A stretch of 64,000 bases of DNA from Clostridium sp. chh4-2. Its GTDB lineage: Bacteria > Bacillota > Clostridia > Lachnospirales > Lachnospiraceae. The notes beneath the pieces are model-generated. The model did no database searches, was not told where the DNA came from, and worked only from the letters and a program-made list of their open reading frames with translations. The translations under genes and the position numbers were made by a program. The stretch's first letter is position 1, and each line of letters begins with the position of its first letter. The stretch is taken from positions 37,688 through 101,687 of the forward strand of contig NZ_PKUU01000027.1 of assembly GCF_002899675.1 (NCBI RefSeq), in the 5' to 3' direction. Of the stretch, positions 8,728-17,092 are shown in pieces.

Positions 8728-10236
8728 ATGGCAGATAAGAAAGATGATATCGTCTTATCAATACGCGGTATGAGCAAGTCGTTTGGCCGAAACAGAGTCC
8801 TAGATCATATTAATCTGGATGTGAAACGTGGAACTGTCATGGGACTTATGGGTGAAAATGGAGCCGGTAAGTCCACAATGATGAAGTGCCTTTTTGGCAC
8901 CTATCAGAAAGACGAGGGAAATATCTTTCTGAACGGCAAAGAAGTGAGTTTTTCCGGACCCAAAGATGCTCTTGAAAACGGCATTGCAATGGTTCATCAG
9001 GAACTCAATCAGTGCCTGGAAAGAAATGTAATCGATAATTTATTCCTCGGACGTTATCCGGTCAATTCCATAGGCGTAGTTGATGAAGGCAGAATGAAAA
9101 AAGAAGCTGCCGAGCTTTTCAGAAAGCTGGGCATGACCGTTAACCTTACTCAGCCGATGCGGAATATGTCTGTATCTCAGCGGCAGATGTGTGAAATCGC
9201 CAAAGCGATTTCCTATAATGCCAAAGTGATTGTTCTGGATGAACCGACATCCTCTCTGACCGTACAGGAAGTTTCCAAGCTCTTCGAGATGATGAGAATG
9301 TTAAAGGAACAGGGAATCGCTTTGATCTATATTTCTCATAAAATGGATGAGATTTTTGAGATCTGTGATGAGATTTCAGTGCTGCGCGACGGCAACTTGG
9401 TTATGACAAAGAGCACCAAAGATGCGAATATGAATGAACTGATTTCGGCTATGGTTGGCCGTTCTCTTGATAACCGGTTCCCGCCGGTTGACAACACCCC
9501 TAAGGATGTGATTTTGTCCATTCAGCATATATCTACAAAATTTGAGCCTCATTTACAGGATGTCTCATTTGACGTAAGAGAAGGGGAAATATTCGGACTT
9601 TACGGCCTTGTAGGCGCTGGACGTACAGAACTTTTGGAAACGATCTTCGGTGTCCGGACCAGGGCGGCAGGACGTGTTTATCTGAATAACCGTCTTATGA
9701 ATTTCAGCAGCGCGAAGGAAGCGATGGAACATGGGTTTGCCATGATTACTGAGGAACGAAAGGCAAACGGATTGTTTTTGAAGGGTGATCTTACATTTAA
9801 TACAACGATTGCAAACCTGGAACAGTATAAGTCCGGAATGATTCTGTCTGATCCAAAGATGATAAGGGCGACTGCGAAAGAAATTAAGATCATGCATACC
9901 AAGTGTATGGGACCGGACGATATGATTTCAAGCCTTTCCGGAGGTAACCAGCAAAAAGTTATTTTTGGAAAATGGCTGGAACGCGGTCCGCAGATATTTA
10001 TGATGGATGAACCTACAAGAGGAATCGACGTCGGTGCAAAATACGAAATATATGAGCTGATCATCGACATGGCAAAACAGGGCAAAACAATTATCGTTGT
10101 TTCATCTGAGATGCCGGAGATTCTTGGAATTACGAACCGTATTGGTGTAATGTCGAATGGACGCCTTTCTGGAATTGTGAATACGAAAGAAACAAATCAG
10201 GAAGAGCTTTTACGACTCAGTGCAAAATATCTATAA
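8728..10236 (+). CDS. mglA: Sugar ABC transporter ATP-binding protein, MglA/RbsA type (two ATPase domains)
   Basis: 502 residues with two tandem ATPase domains. The first has Walker A GENGAGKST, the signature region MSVSQRQMCEIAKAI and Walker B VIVLDEPTSSL. The second has the degenerate P-loop GLVGAGRTE usual in this family, signature LSGGNQQKV and Walker B MMDEPTRGIDVG. I chose the ATG at 8728 (MADKKDD) because CAGGAG lies 8-13 bp upstream; an upstream in-frame start at 8695 has no ribosome site. It energises uptake through the permease encoded next. Galactose or a galactoside is the family default; the real substrate is unknown. Confidence 0.93.
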   Translation: MADKKDDIVLSIRGMSKSFGRNRVLDHINLDVKRGTVMGLMGENGAGKSTMMKCLFGTYQKDEGNIFLNGKEVSFSGPKDALENGIAMVHQELNQCLERNVIDNLFLGRYPVNSIGVVDEGRMKKEAAELFRKLGMTVNLTQPMRNMSVSQRQMCEIAKAISYNAKVIVLDEPTSSLTVQEVSKLFEMMRMLKEQGIALIYISHKMDEIFEICDEISVLRDGNLVMTKSTKDANMNELISAMVGRSLDNRFPPVDNTPKDVILSIQHISTKFEPHLQDVSFDVREGEIFGLYGLVGAGRTELLETIFGVRTRAAGRVYLNNRLMNFSSAKEAMEHGFAMITEERKANGLFLKGDLTFNTTIANLEQYKSGMILSDPKMIRATAKEIKIMHTKCMGPDDMISSLSGGNQQKVIFGKWLERGPQIFMMDEPTRGIDVGAKYEIYELIIDMAKQGKTIIVVSSEMPEILGITNRIGVMSNGRLSGIVNTKETNQEELLRLSAKYL

Positions 10237-10252
10237 TGGGGGTTTGACGGAT

Positions 10253-11908
10253 ATGGCTAATGGAAACAGTAAGACTCTGACGGCTGAACAGGAAATGCAG
10301 CTGCGTCAACCAATTGAGGACTATGTCAGTAAAATACAAAAAAAGATCGACGTTCTCAGAGTGGATGGCTCAAACAAGGTGGTTGCTCTTCAGAATAATA
10401 TTGATGCGGCAAAAAGAGACCGCAGCCTTACAAAAGAAGAGAGAGAAGACAGAATTGCTAAAAACAAGGCTGAATTGGAAAAAGCAAAAGCAGTTGAAGC
10501 CAAAAATAAAGACGAGATTTCAAAGTTAATTTCTGATGCGGAAGGTTATCTCGCGGCGCATTTTAACAAAGATTATTATCAGCCGCTTAAAGAAAGCTGC
10601 GATCAGGAAAAAATACTTGCAAAAGAAAAAAATAAACAGAAGGTCGCTGAACTGGAAAAAGCGCATCAGGAAAATCTTTCAAAGCTTACCGACCATCAGG
10701 AAATAAAAGATGAAAAATATGTCCATAAGAACAGGCTGTTCGATGCTAAGATGGAGCTGGAAAAAGAACTTCAGCAGATTAAAGACAGAAGACACGCTGC
10801 TTTTGCATGGAAATATCATCTCATTGATATGCTGCGCATGTCCAAATTCACGTTTATGGAGACGAGAGCGCAGAAATGGGAAACTTATAAATATACATTC
10901 AACCGCAGGGCATTTCTTCTGCAGAACGGTTTGTATATTGCCATCATTCTGATCTTTATCGGACTGTGTATCGCCACACCGATTATCAAACACGTTCCTT
11001 TGCTCACTTATAATAACATTTTAAACATCCTTCAGCAGGCTTCTCCGAGAATGTTTCTTGCTCTTGGCGTTGCCGGATTGATCCTCCTTACCGGTACGGA
11101 CCTTTCAATCGGACGTATGGTTGGTATGGGTATGACAACGGCGACGATAATTATGCATCAGGGAATTAATACCGGCGCGGTTTTTGGCCATGTATTTGAT
11201 TTCACCGGCATGTCAGTTGGAGCCAGAGTAGTTTTGGCTTTGGTAGTATGTATCCTTTTATGTACATTTTTTACAGCCATTGGCGGTTTCTTTACAGCTA
11301 AATTCAAAATGCATCCTTTTATTTCAACAATGGCAAACATGCTTGTAATCTTCGGACTCGTTACATATGCGACAAAAGGTGTATCATTCGGAGCGATTGA
11401 ACCGTCCATTCCTAAGATGATTATCCCTAAGATTAACGGTTTCCCGACAATTATCCTTTGGGCTGTAGCAGCAATTGCAATCGTATGGTTCATCTGGAAT
11501 AAAACAACCTTTGGCAAAAACCTCTATGCCGTAGGCGGCAACCCGGAAGCAGCAGCGGTTTCCGGCATCTCCGTATTCGGAGTAACCATGGGAGCTTTCA
11601 TCATGGCTGGTATTCTCTATGGATTCGGTTCATGGCTTGAATGCGCAAGAATGTTTGGTTCCGGATCAGCAGCTTATGGACAGGGTTGGGAGATGGATGC
11701 GATTGCAGCCTGCGTAGTAGGCGGCGTATCCTTTACCGGTGGTATCGGTAAGATTTCGGGCGTTGTAGTCGGCGTATTAATTTTCACCGTACTCATATAC
11801 TCCCTTACAATCCTTGGTATTGATACAAACCTTCAGTTCGTATTCGAAGGCATCATCATCATCACAGCCGTTACTCTCGACTGCCTGAAGTACGTGCAGA
11901 AAAAATAA
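10253..11908 (+). CDS. mglC: Sugar ABC transporter permease, MglC type, with about 200-residue N-terminal coiled-coil extension
   Basis: 551 residues, against about 330-340 for typical MglC. The C-terminal about 330 residues are a standard BPD_transp_2 permease: LGVAGLILLTGTDLSIGRMVG, AVGGNPEAAAVSGI and several membrane helices starting near residue 230. The first about 200 residues are highly charged and heptad-like (KKIDVLRVDG, RIAKNKAELEKAKAVEAKNK, ELEKAHQENLSKL). They lack a signal peptide, so they should be a cytoplasmic coiled coil. I chose ATG 10253 because GGGGG lies about 10 bp upstream; the earlier ATG at 10220 overlaps the ATPase gene and has no site. No terminator is seen after it; an inverted-repeat element begins 24 bp downstream. 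Confidence 0.9.
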   Translation: MANGNSKTLTAEQEMQLRQPIEDYVSKIQKKIDVLRVDGSNKVVALQNNIDAAKRDRSLTKEEREDRIAKNKAELEKAKAVEAKNKDEISKLISDAEGYLAAHFNKDYYQPLKESCDQEKILAKEKNKQKVAELEKAHQENLSKLTDHQEIKDEKYVHKNRLFDAKMELEKELQQIKDRRHAAFAWKYHLIDMLRMSKFTFMETRAQKWETYKYTFNRRAFLLQNGLYIAIILIFIGLCIATPIIKHVPLLTYNNILNILQQASPRMFLALGVAGLILLTGTDLSIGRMVGMGMTTATIIMHQGINTGAVFGHVFDFTGMSVGARVVLALVVCILLCTFFTAIGGFFTAKFKMHPFISTMANMLVIFGLVTYATKGVSFGAIEPSIPKMIIPKINGFPTIILWAVAAIAIVWFIWNKTTFGKNLYAVGGNPEAAAVSGISVFGVTMGAFIMAGILYGFGSWLECARMFGSGSAAYGQGWEMDAIAACVVGGVSFTGGIGKISGVVVGVLIFTVLIYSLTILGIDTNLQFVFEGIIIITAVTLDCLKYVQKK

Positions 11909-11932
11909 TCTTTATTTAATTGGATAAGATAC

Positions 11933-12223
11933 GCCGGAAAGAAGGGGAAACCCGGGCGGGCGGCGGAAATGGAAACAGACAGGGGATTCGGGTTACGACC
12001 CTAAGTGATACTAGGCCGCCAAGTGCGAAAAAGGCAGCGCGGCGCCATTCACGATGAACTCTTTATGACTTCATCGTTCAAGGGCGCCTCAAATACTGAT
12101 TCGGAATTCAGTATTTGTCTGCCTTTTTCCGCTCTTGCCGACCAAGTATCACTAAGGGTCTGCACACGATCCCCTGTCTGTTTCCATTTCCGCCGCCCGC
12201 CCGGGTTTCCCCTTCTTTCCGGC
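11933..12223 (+). repeat. Long inverted-repeat element 1 (291 bp, 55-bp perfect outer arms)
   Basis: Bases 11933-11987 are the exact reverse complement of 12169-12223 (55 of 55). Pairing continues imperfectly inward (CCCTAAGTGATACT against AGTATCACTAAGGG). AAGGCAG at 12031-12037 and CTGCCTT at 12119-12125 close a core that folds as two hairpins. Hairpin B is 12041-12088 (GGCGCC outer stem, ACGATGAA/TTCATCGT inner stem). Hairpin A is 12091-12116 (AAATACTGA/TCAGTATTT, 8-base loop). The same architecture recurs in elements 2 and 3, so it is a family. Open frames across it are by-products of the palindrome. It lies between the convergent mglC and GNAT genes. Confidence 0.92.
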
Positions 12224-12552
12224 TGTTACTTGGCTAGCTGAGAAAAAAGATTTGGAGGATATGAGAGTAAATTTTCACATCAAGGGTGAATGATTTTTTA
12301 GAAATGCCTTCACCATTTAATGTAAAGGGTGAGGTCATTTGTAAACGATATAAAACAGACCGTAGTGTATAAAACGAATTCCTGATATCCGTGCACTATG
12401 CTGGTCGCATCTGAGTCGGTACTATATAGAGAGTATTCCCCTGGATTCATCGGGCAGTTGCAGGACTGGCTGAAAGAAGCTGAGTAAATCCGTAAGAGCG
12501 TTTACTATCTTGCGGCAGGAACAGCGGCAACAGAAGCCCCACAAACCAGAAG
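12224..12552. other. Intergenic stretch without a convincing gene
   Basis: The only open frame worth noting is 12398-12487 (+), a 29-residue tail ending QLQDWLKEAE-stop. It looks like the C-terminal remnant of a lost gene but has no ribosome site and no family I recognise. Short AAGGGTGA copies occur at 12287 and 12325. I see no terminator or promoter that I would defend. Confidence 0.4.
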
Positions 12553-13071
12553 TTACAAATTAATCCAGTATCGTTGAATCGTTCCGCATTCACCTAAACC
12601 AACTTCATCATTCACTTCGTTTTCAAGAATACCTCCATTTTTGACGATGGTCTTTTGAGAAGCAATATTTGTTTTATCACAGGTAAGCAGAACTTTGTCT
12701 TCTCCAAATTCTTTGCAAATTGGCAGTAGCAATCTGAGCATATCACTCGCATATCCCTTTCGACGTTCAGAAGGTAAAATGCTGTATCCAATATTTCCAC
12801 CGTATTGCAGTAAAAAGGGGGTCAGTGGGTGGCGATAGTCAATAATCCCTACGACCTTTTCATCTTTTACACGAACACACAAAAATACCTCAGATGGAAC
12901 ATAGCCCTTCTTCTTCAATCGGTTTTCAAAATCAATCCATTCTGAAAATGAACTCACTTCTTCAAGACCTGCACAACCATCAAAGCTGTCATGATTGGCA
13001 AGCATATCTTCCTTGTATTGCATGACCTGCTGTGCATACTCATAAGTAGGTCTAACCAATTTCAAATACAT
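12553..13071 (-). CDS. GNAT family N-acetyltransferase
   Basis: 172 residues. The acetyl-CoA-binding segment is visible as GYSILPSERRKGYASDMLRLLL, followed by LLTCDKTNIASQKTIVKNGG, which is the usual GNAT motif A and B layout. The substrate is unknown; the N-terminal YLKLVRPTYEYAQQVMQYKEDM resembles small GNAT proteins often annotated only by family. I set the start at 13071 because a GGGGGG ribosome site lies 8 bp upstream; the ATG at 13086 overlaps that site. It stands alone between two inverted-repeat elements in a gap between conserved gene blocks, so it looks like accessory cargo. Confidence 0.85.
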   Translation of the reverse strand: MYLKLVRPTYEYAQQVMQYKEDMLANHDSFDGCAGLEEVSSFSEWIDFENRLKKKGYVPSEVFLCVRVKDEKVVGIIDYRHPLTPFLLQYGGNIGYSILPSERRKGYASDMLRLLLPICKEFGEDKVLLTCDKTNIASQKTIVKNGGILENEVNDEVGLGECGTIQRYWINL

Positions 13072-13113
13072 ACACGTGCCCCCCATAAAATTCCGATTTA
13101 TTGTTTCGTTTTG

Positions 13114-13142
13114 ATAATACCATATTCACCTATTTAAAACAA
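13114..13142 (-). promoter_or_regulatory. Promoter of the GNAT gene
   Basis: Reading the minus strand: TTGTTT, a 17-bp spacer and TATTAT, placing the start of transcription about 35 bp upstream of the ATG at 13071. Confidence 0.6.
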
Positions 13143-13427
13143 TAAAATCCTTCCACTTATCCAGCCTGTCAATGGACGGGTACTCGCCTCAAATTCGTTG
13201 TTTGTTAACGGCAGCCTTCCATCTTCCATAAAGGTATTCAGATATTTTTTCCGGTTTTAGCTGTACTGCAGGGCCTAGATGTGAAAGGCCGTGAAGTTCC
13301 ACAAAAGCTGGTTCAGAAGCCGTTTGGGCCGCATGATTGAAACGTCTGTTTTATATCACTTACTGAATATGATGCTACATAAATACCTATGCATCAATGT
13401 TGTTTTTAACCAGGCTAGCGAAAACCA
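13143..13427. other. Intergenic stretch, no gene seen
   Basis: Between the GNAT promoter and inverted-repeat element 2. Short open frames exist but none has a ribosome site or a recognisable product. Nothing else found. Confidence 0.4.
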
Positions 13428-13742
13428 GCACGGAATGGGGAGGCGGAACCGGAGGACGAAGGCCGGGGAAGGAGGATGCAGCCAGATGGGATCGTATGGA
13501 ACCCCTTTAGAACTACTTAGGCCCGTAAGAACGGAACGAGGCAGGTAAAAACTGATTTCCGTCTCAGTTTTTAAAGCGCCGCTGAGCAGCGAAGTCATCA
13601 AGAGTTCACTGCGAATGGCGCTGGCCTGCCTCGTTCCGTTCTTACGGGCCTTAGTAGTTCTTAGGGGCGAATCCCGAATCCCATCTGGCTGCATCCTCCT
13701 TCCCCGGCCTTCGTCCTCCGGTTCCGCCTCCCCATTCCGTGC
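13428..13742 (-). repeat. Long inverted-repeat element 2 (315 bp, 65-bp perfect outer arms)
   Basis: Bases 13428-13492 are the exact reverse complement of 13678-13742 (65 of 65). Pairing continues inward through ACTACTTAGGCCCGTAAGAACGG. The core has the same two hairpins as element 1 but in inverse order, so the copy is inverted. Hairpin A is AAAAACTGA/TCAGTTTTT at 13547-13572, again with an 8-base loop. Hairpin B is 13575-13622 (AGCGCC...GGCGCT). Loop and linker sequences are almost the same as in element 1 (CTCTT-ATGAC loop, ATTC linker), while several stem pairs are changed on both sides. It lies between divergent GNAT and yicC promoters. Confidence 0.92.
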
Positions 13743-13822
13743 GTACCTTCCGTCAGCCCCCCCGTTAAATAACAATTAAATATCCAAAGCAGTGATATTT
13801 CTGTTCGGGTGGTAATGTTTGG

Positions 13823-13851
13823 TTGACTTGCTTTCTTATTTGAATTATAAT
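13823..13851 (+). promoter_or_regulatory. Sigma-A promoter of yicC-gmk-rpoZ
   Basis: TTGACT at 13823-13828, a 17-bp spacer, and TATAAT at 13846-13851, 35 bp upstream of the yicC start. Confidence 0.8.
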
Positions 13852-13885
13852 AAACTGTGACTATGGTGAAAGAGAGGCATAAGAA

Positions 13886-14764
13886 ATGTTAAAGAGCATG
13901 ACTGGTTTCGGCAGATATGAGACAGTGACTGATGAATATAAAATTTCTGTCGAAATGAAGGCCGTGAATCATAGATATCTTGATTTAAGTATTAAGATGC
14001 CTAAAAAGTTCAATTATTTTGAGTCTGCAATCCGCACGCTTCTTAAAAAATATATCCAGCGCGGTAAGGTGGATTTATTTATTAACTATGAAGACTATAC
14101 GGAAGGCAATATGTGTCTGAGCTATAACAGTTCTCTTGCAGCGGAATACATGAAGTATTTTGCGATGATGGAAGAGCAGTTTCATATATCGAATGATATT
14201 AAAGTGTCGGCACTCAGCAGAATGCCGGAAGTCCTCACGATGGAGCAGGTGCCGGAAGATGAAGAGCATTTGTGGAAGATCCTCTCTGAAGTGATTGAGG
14301 AAGCCGCTAAGCGGTTTGTGGACACCCGTATTGTAGAAGGTGAAAACTTAAAGCAGGATCTGCTTGGAAAATTGGATTATATGCTGGAACTTGTGGAATA
14401 CATAGAAGAGCGTTCCCCAAGGATCATAGAAGAATACCGCACGAAGCTGTCGGATAAGGTGAAAGAGATGCTTGAAAACAGCACCATCGATGAGTCCAGA
14501 ATCGTTACAGAGGCGACGATTTTTGCCGATAAGATCTGTACAGATGAAGAAACGGTCCGTTTGAGAAGCCATATTGAGAATACCAGGGCAGAGCTTTTAG
14601 AGGGCGGCAGCATCGGAAGAAAGCTGGATTTTATTGCCCAGGAGATGAACCGGGAGGCCAATACCATCCTGTCAAAAGCCAATGATCTGGAAGTTTCCGA
14701 CAAGGCGATTGCGCTCAAAACTGAGATTGAAAAGGTGAGAGAACAGATCCAGAATATTGAATAG
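13886..14764 (+). CDS. yicC: YicC family endoribonuclease-like protein
   Basis: 292 residues, the usual family length. It starts with the hallmark MLKSMTGFGRYE and ends with the DUF1732-type region (GRKLDFIAQEMNREANTILSKAN). YicC proteins are implicated in RNA turnover and stress adaptation. An AGAGG ribosome site precedes the ATG. The order yicC-gmk-rpoZ is widely conserved in Firmicutes and proteobacteria. The small remA gene that sits between yicC and gmk in many Firmicutes is absent here. Confidence 0.93.
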   Translation: MLKSMTGFGRYETVTDEYKISVEMKAVNHRYLDLSIKMPKKFNYFESAIRTLLKKYIQRGKVDLFINYEDYTEGNMCLSYNSSLAAEYMKYFAMMEEQFHISNDIKVSALSRMPEVLTMEQVPEDEEHLWKILSEVIEEAAKRFVDTRIVEGENLKQDLLGKLDYMLELVEYIEERSPRIIEEYRTKLSDKVKEMLENSTIDESRIVTEATIFADKICTDEETVRLRSHIENTRAELLEGGSIGRKLDFIAQEMNREANTILSKANDLEVSDKAIALKTEIEKVREQIQNIE

Positions 14765-14776
14765 AGGTTGGAAAAT

Positions 14777-15397
14777 ATGAGTAAAAAGGGTATTTTAGTT
14801 GTCGTTTCCGGATTTTCCGGCGCCGGCAAGGGGACTTTGATGAAGGCCCTGCTGAACCGCTATGACAATTATGCGCTTTCCATTTCTGCGACTACCAGAA
14901 AGCCGAGGGAGGGCGAAGAAAACGGCCGGGAATATTTTTTTATTGAAAAAGAGCAGTTTGAGCATATGATTGATCATGGTGATCTGATTGAATATGCAAA
15001 ATATGTGGATAATTACTATGGAACCCCCAAAGACTATGTGTTTGACAAGATGGCAGAGGGGAAGGACGTAATTCTGGAGATAGAGATTCAGGGTGCGTTG
15101 AAAGTAAAAGAACGGTTTCCTGAGACCTTGCTTCTCTTTGTAATGCCTCCCAGCGCGGAAGAATTAAAGCGCCGCCTGGTTGGACGCGGTACGGAGACGA
15201 TGGAAGTGATTGATGCCAGACTTCACCGTGCGGTGGAGGAAGCGACCGGAATTGAATCCTATGATTATGTGCTGATCAATGATAACATTGATGTCTGTGT
15301 GGAGGAGATGCACCAGCTGATCCAGTCACAGCACAGCCGGGTTTCGGAAAATAAGGAACTGATTGCCGACATGAAGGCGGAATTGAAAAATATCTAA
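14777..15397 (+). CDS. gmk: Guanylate kinase
   Basis: 206 residues. P-loop GFSGAGKGT near residue 12, GMP-binding region SATTRKPREGEENGREYFF and the lid region ELKRRLVGRGTE. It converts GMP to GDP with ATP. I chose ATG 14777 (MSKKG) because GAGG lies 9 bp upstream; the TTG at 14768 overlaps that site. It is 12 bp after yicC and 20 bp before rpoZ, so all three are probably co-transcribed. Confidence 0.95.
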   Translation: MSKKGILVVVSGFSGAGKGTLMKALLNRYDNYALSISATTRKPREGEENGREYFFIEKEQFEHMIDHGDLIEYAKYVDNYYGTPKDYVFDKMAEGKDVILEIEIQGALKVKERFPETLLLFVMPPSAEELKRRLVGRGTETMEVIDARLHRAVEEATGIESYDYVLINDNIDVCVEEMHQLIQSQHSRVSENKELIADMKAELKNI

Positions 15398-15417
15398 ATT
15401 TGAAAGGAGAATGGAAT

Positions 15418-15675
15418 ATGTTACATCCATCATACAGTGATTTAATCGACGTAGTAAACAGTGAGGTGGAACCTGGCGAGCAGCCGGTTGTTCAGAGCCG
15501 TTATTCAATCGTAATCGCAACATCCAAGAGAGCGCGGCAGTTAATTGCCGGTGAGGACGCTATGGTGCCTTCTTATGGCAAAAAACCTCTTTCTATGGCA
15601 ATTGAAGAATTATATAAATCAAAAGTTAAAATTGTTAGCGAAGAAGATCTTTCGGAAGATGAAATCAACAGCTGA
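15418..15675 (+). CDS. rpoZ: RNA polymerase omega subunit
   Basis: 85 residues. MLHPSYSDLIDVVNSE is the N-terminus typical of clostridial omega, followed by SRYSIVIATSKRARQL, the conserved RpoZ core, and KPLSMAIEELYKSKVKI. It assists assembly of the beta-prime subunit. ATG 15418 is preceded by AAAGGAGA at 7 bp spacing; the upstream TTG at 15400 lies before that site and is not used. A terminator follows at once. Confidence 0.93.
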   Translation: MLHPSYSDLIDVVNSEVEPGEQPVVQSRYSIVIATSKRARQLIAGEDAMVPSYGKKPLSMAIEELYKSKVKIVSEEDLSEDEINS

Positions 15676-15678
15676 CTT

Positions 15679-15717
15679 GCAAAGCCGTCTCCACACTGAC
15701 AGAGATGGCTTTTTCTT
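15679..15717 (+). terminator. Rho-independent terminator after rpoZ
   Basis: AAAGCCGTCTC, a short loop and GAGATGGCTTTTTCTT. It closes the yicC-gmk-rpoZ unit. Confidence 0.8.
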
Positions 15718-15754
15718 AATCGCATAGATGACAAACGGAAGAAAGGATTTTTTT

Positions 15755-17092
15755 ATGAAATTATTATGTATTTCCCTGGGCTGCGACAAAAATTTAGTGG
15801 ATACGGAAATGATGCTCGGGCTGTTAAATAAAGACGGATATGAATTTACAGATGACGAACAGGAGGCGGATGTAATTGTGATCAACACCTGCTGTTTTAT
15901 CAATGATGCCAAGGAGGAAAGCGTGAACACGATTCTCGAGATGGCGGAATTAAAAAAGACAGGAAACTGTAAGGCGCTGATCGTAACCGGCTGTCTGGCG
16001 CAGCGGTATAAACAGGAGATTATTGACGAGATACCGGAAGTAGACGGAATCCTCGGAACTTCTACCTATGACGAGATCTCGAACGTTTTAAAACAGGCGC
16101 TTCAGGGACAGCATACCAGCTGTTTTCATGATTTGGATCTGCTGCCGGATGTGAAGGCGGAACGTGTGATTACAACCGGAGGATATTATGCGTTTTTAAA
16201 GATCGCAGAGGGCTGCGACAAACGGTGTACTTACTGCATTATTCCAAGCCTCAGAGGCAGCTACCGCAGCGTGCCGATGGAAAAACTGGTGAGCGAAGCA
16301 GAGGAGCTGGCTGAAAAAGGCGTGAAAGAGCTGATCTTAGTAGCCCAGGAAACCACGTTATACGGCGTGGACCTGTATGGAAAAAAGATGCTTCCTGAGC
16401 TTTTGCATAAACTGTGCCGCATTTCCGGGATTCAGTGGATCCGGGTACAGTACTGTTATCCGGAAGAAATTACGGATGAATTGATTGAAACGATTAAAAC
16501 AGAAGAAAAAGTCTGCAACTACCTGGATATTCCAATCCAGCATGCCAGCGACAAGATCTTAAAGCGCATGGGAAGGCGTACCAATCAGGAACATCTGAGG
16601 GAAATGGTTGCAAAACTGCGACGCGAGATTCCGGATATGGCTCTCCGCACCACTTTAATCTCAGGATTCCCGGGAGAAACCCAGGAAGACCATGAGACGC
16701 TGATGCAGTTTGTGGATGAGATGGAATTTGAGCGTCTCGGCGTTTTTGCTTATTCAGCAGAAGAGGATACGCCTGCTGCCGGATTTGAGAACCAAGTGCC
16801 TGAAGAAGTGAAAGAAGAGCGGCGTGATGAACTGATGGAGCTTCAGCAGGAAATTGCATTTGAAAAGTCGGAAGCTATGGTTGGAAAAGTTGTGGAAGTC
16901 ATGATCGAAGGAAAAGTGGCCGATGAAGCGGCTTACGTAGGACGCACATATATGGATGCCCCCAATGTGGATGGATTTATCTTTGTCAATACTGGGGAAG
17001 AACTGATGTCCGGCGACTTTGTACGGGTGAAAGTGACCGGAGCTATGGATTATGATCTGATTGGAGAGGTGTACGATGAATTTACCGAATAA
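15755..17092 (+). CDS. rimO: Ribosomal protein S12 methylthiotransferase RimO
   Basis: 445 residues. An N-terminal UPF0004 domain with cysteines in SLGCDKN, NTCCF and VTGCLAQ binds one iron-sulfur cluster. The radical SAM motif GCDKRCTYCIIPSLRG binds the second, and a C-terminal TRAM domain ends the protein. The RimO-type LRGSYRS distinguishes it from MiaB. It adds a methylthio group to an aspartate of S12. I chose ATG 15755 (MKLLCISLGCD), which has GAAAGGA upstream; the ATG at 15728 has no site. The 3' end overlaps pgsA by 17 bp. Confidence 0.93.
   Translation: MKLLCISLGCDKNLVDTEMMLGLLNKDGYEFTDDEQEADVIVINTCCFINDAKEESVNTILEMAELKKTGNCKALIVTGCLAQRYKQEIIDEIPEVDGILGTSTYDEISNVLKQALQGQHTSCFHDLDLLPDVKAERVITTGGYYAFLKIAEGCDKRCTYCIIPSLRGSYRSVPMEKLVSEAEELAEKGVKELILVAQETTLYGVDLYGKKMLPELLHKLCRISGIQWIRVQYCYPEEITDELIETIKTEEKVCNYLDIPIQHASDKILKRMGRRTNQEHLREMVAKLRREIPDMALRTTLISGFPGETQEDHETLMQFVDEMEFERLGVFAYSAEEDTPAAGFENQVPEEVKEERRDELMELQQEIAFEKSEAMVGKVVEVMIEGKVADEAAYVGRTYMDAPNVDGFIFVNTGEELMSGDFVRVKVTGAMDYDLIGEVYDEFTE

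Noticed and set aside
12005..12241. Open frame across inverted-repeat element 1
   Set aside because: It lies wholly in the palindrome, has no ribosome site, and its sequence is explained by the repeat.
13143..13270. Possible IS66-like transposase scrap (NGRVLASNS...)
   Set aside because: Too short, the key family residues do not line up and no inverted terminal repeats were found.
11933..13742. Integron attC-like array as explanation for the inverted repeats
   Set aside because: Arms are far longer than attC stems, no integrase or cassette array is seen and attC core sites were not recognised.
13291..13775. Open frames on both strands across inverted-repeat element 2
   Set aside because: The frames are near mirror images because of the 65-bp perfect arms; no start signals.
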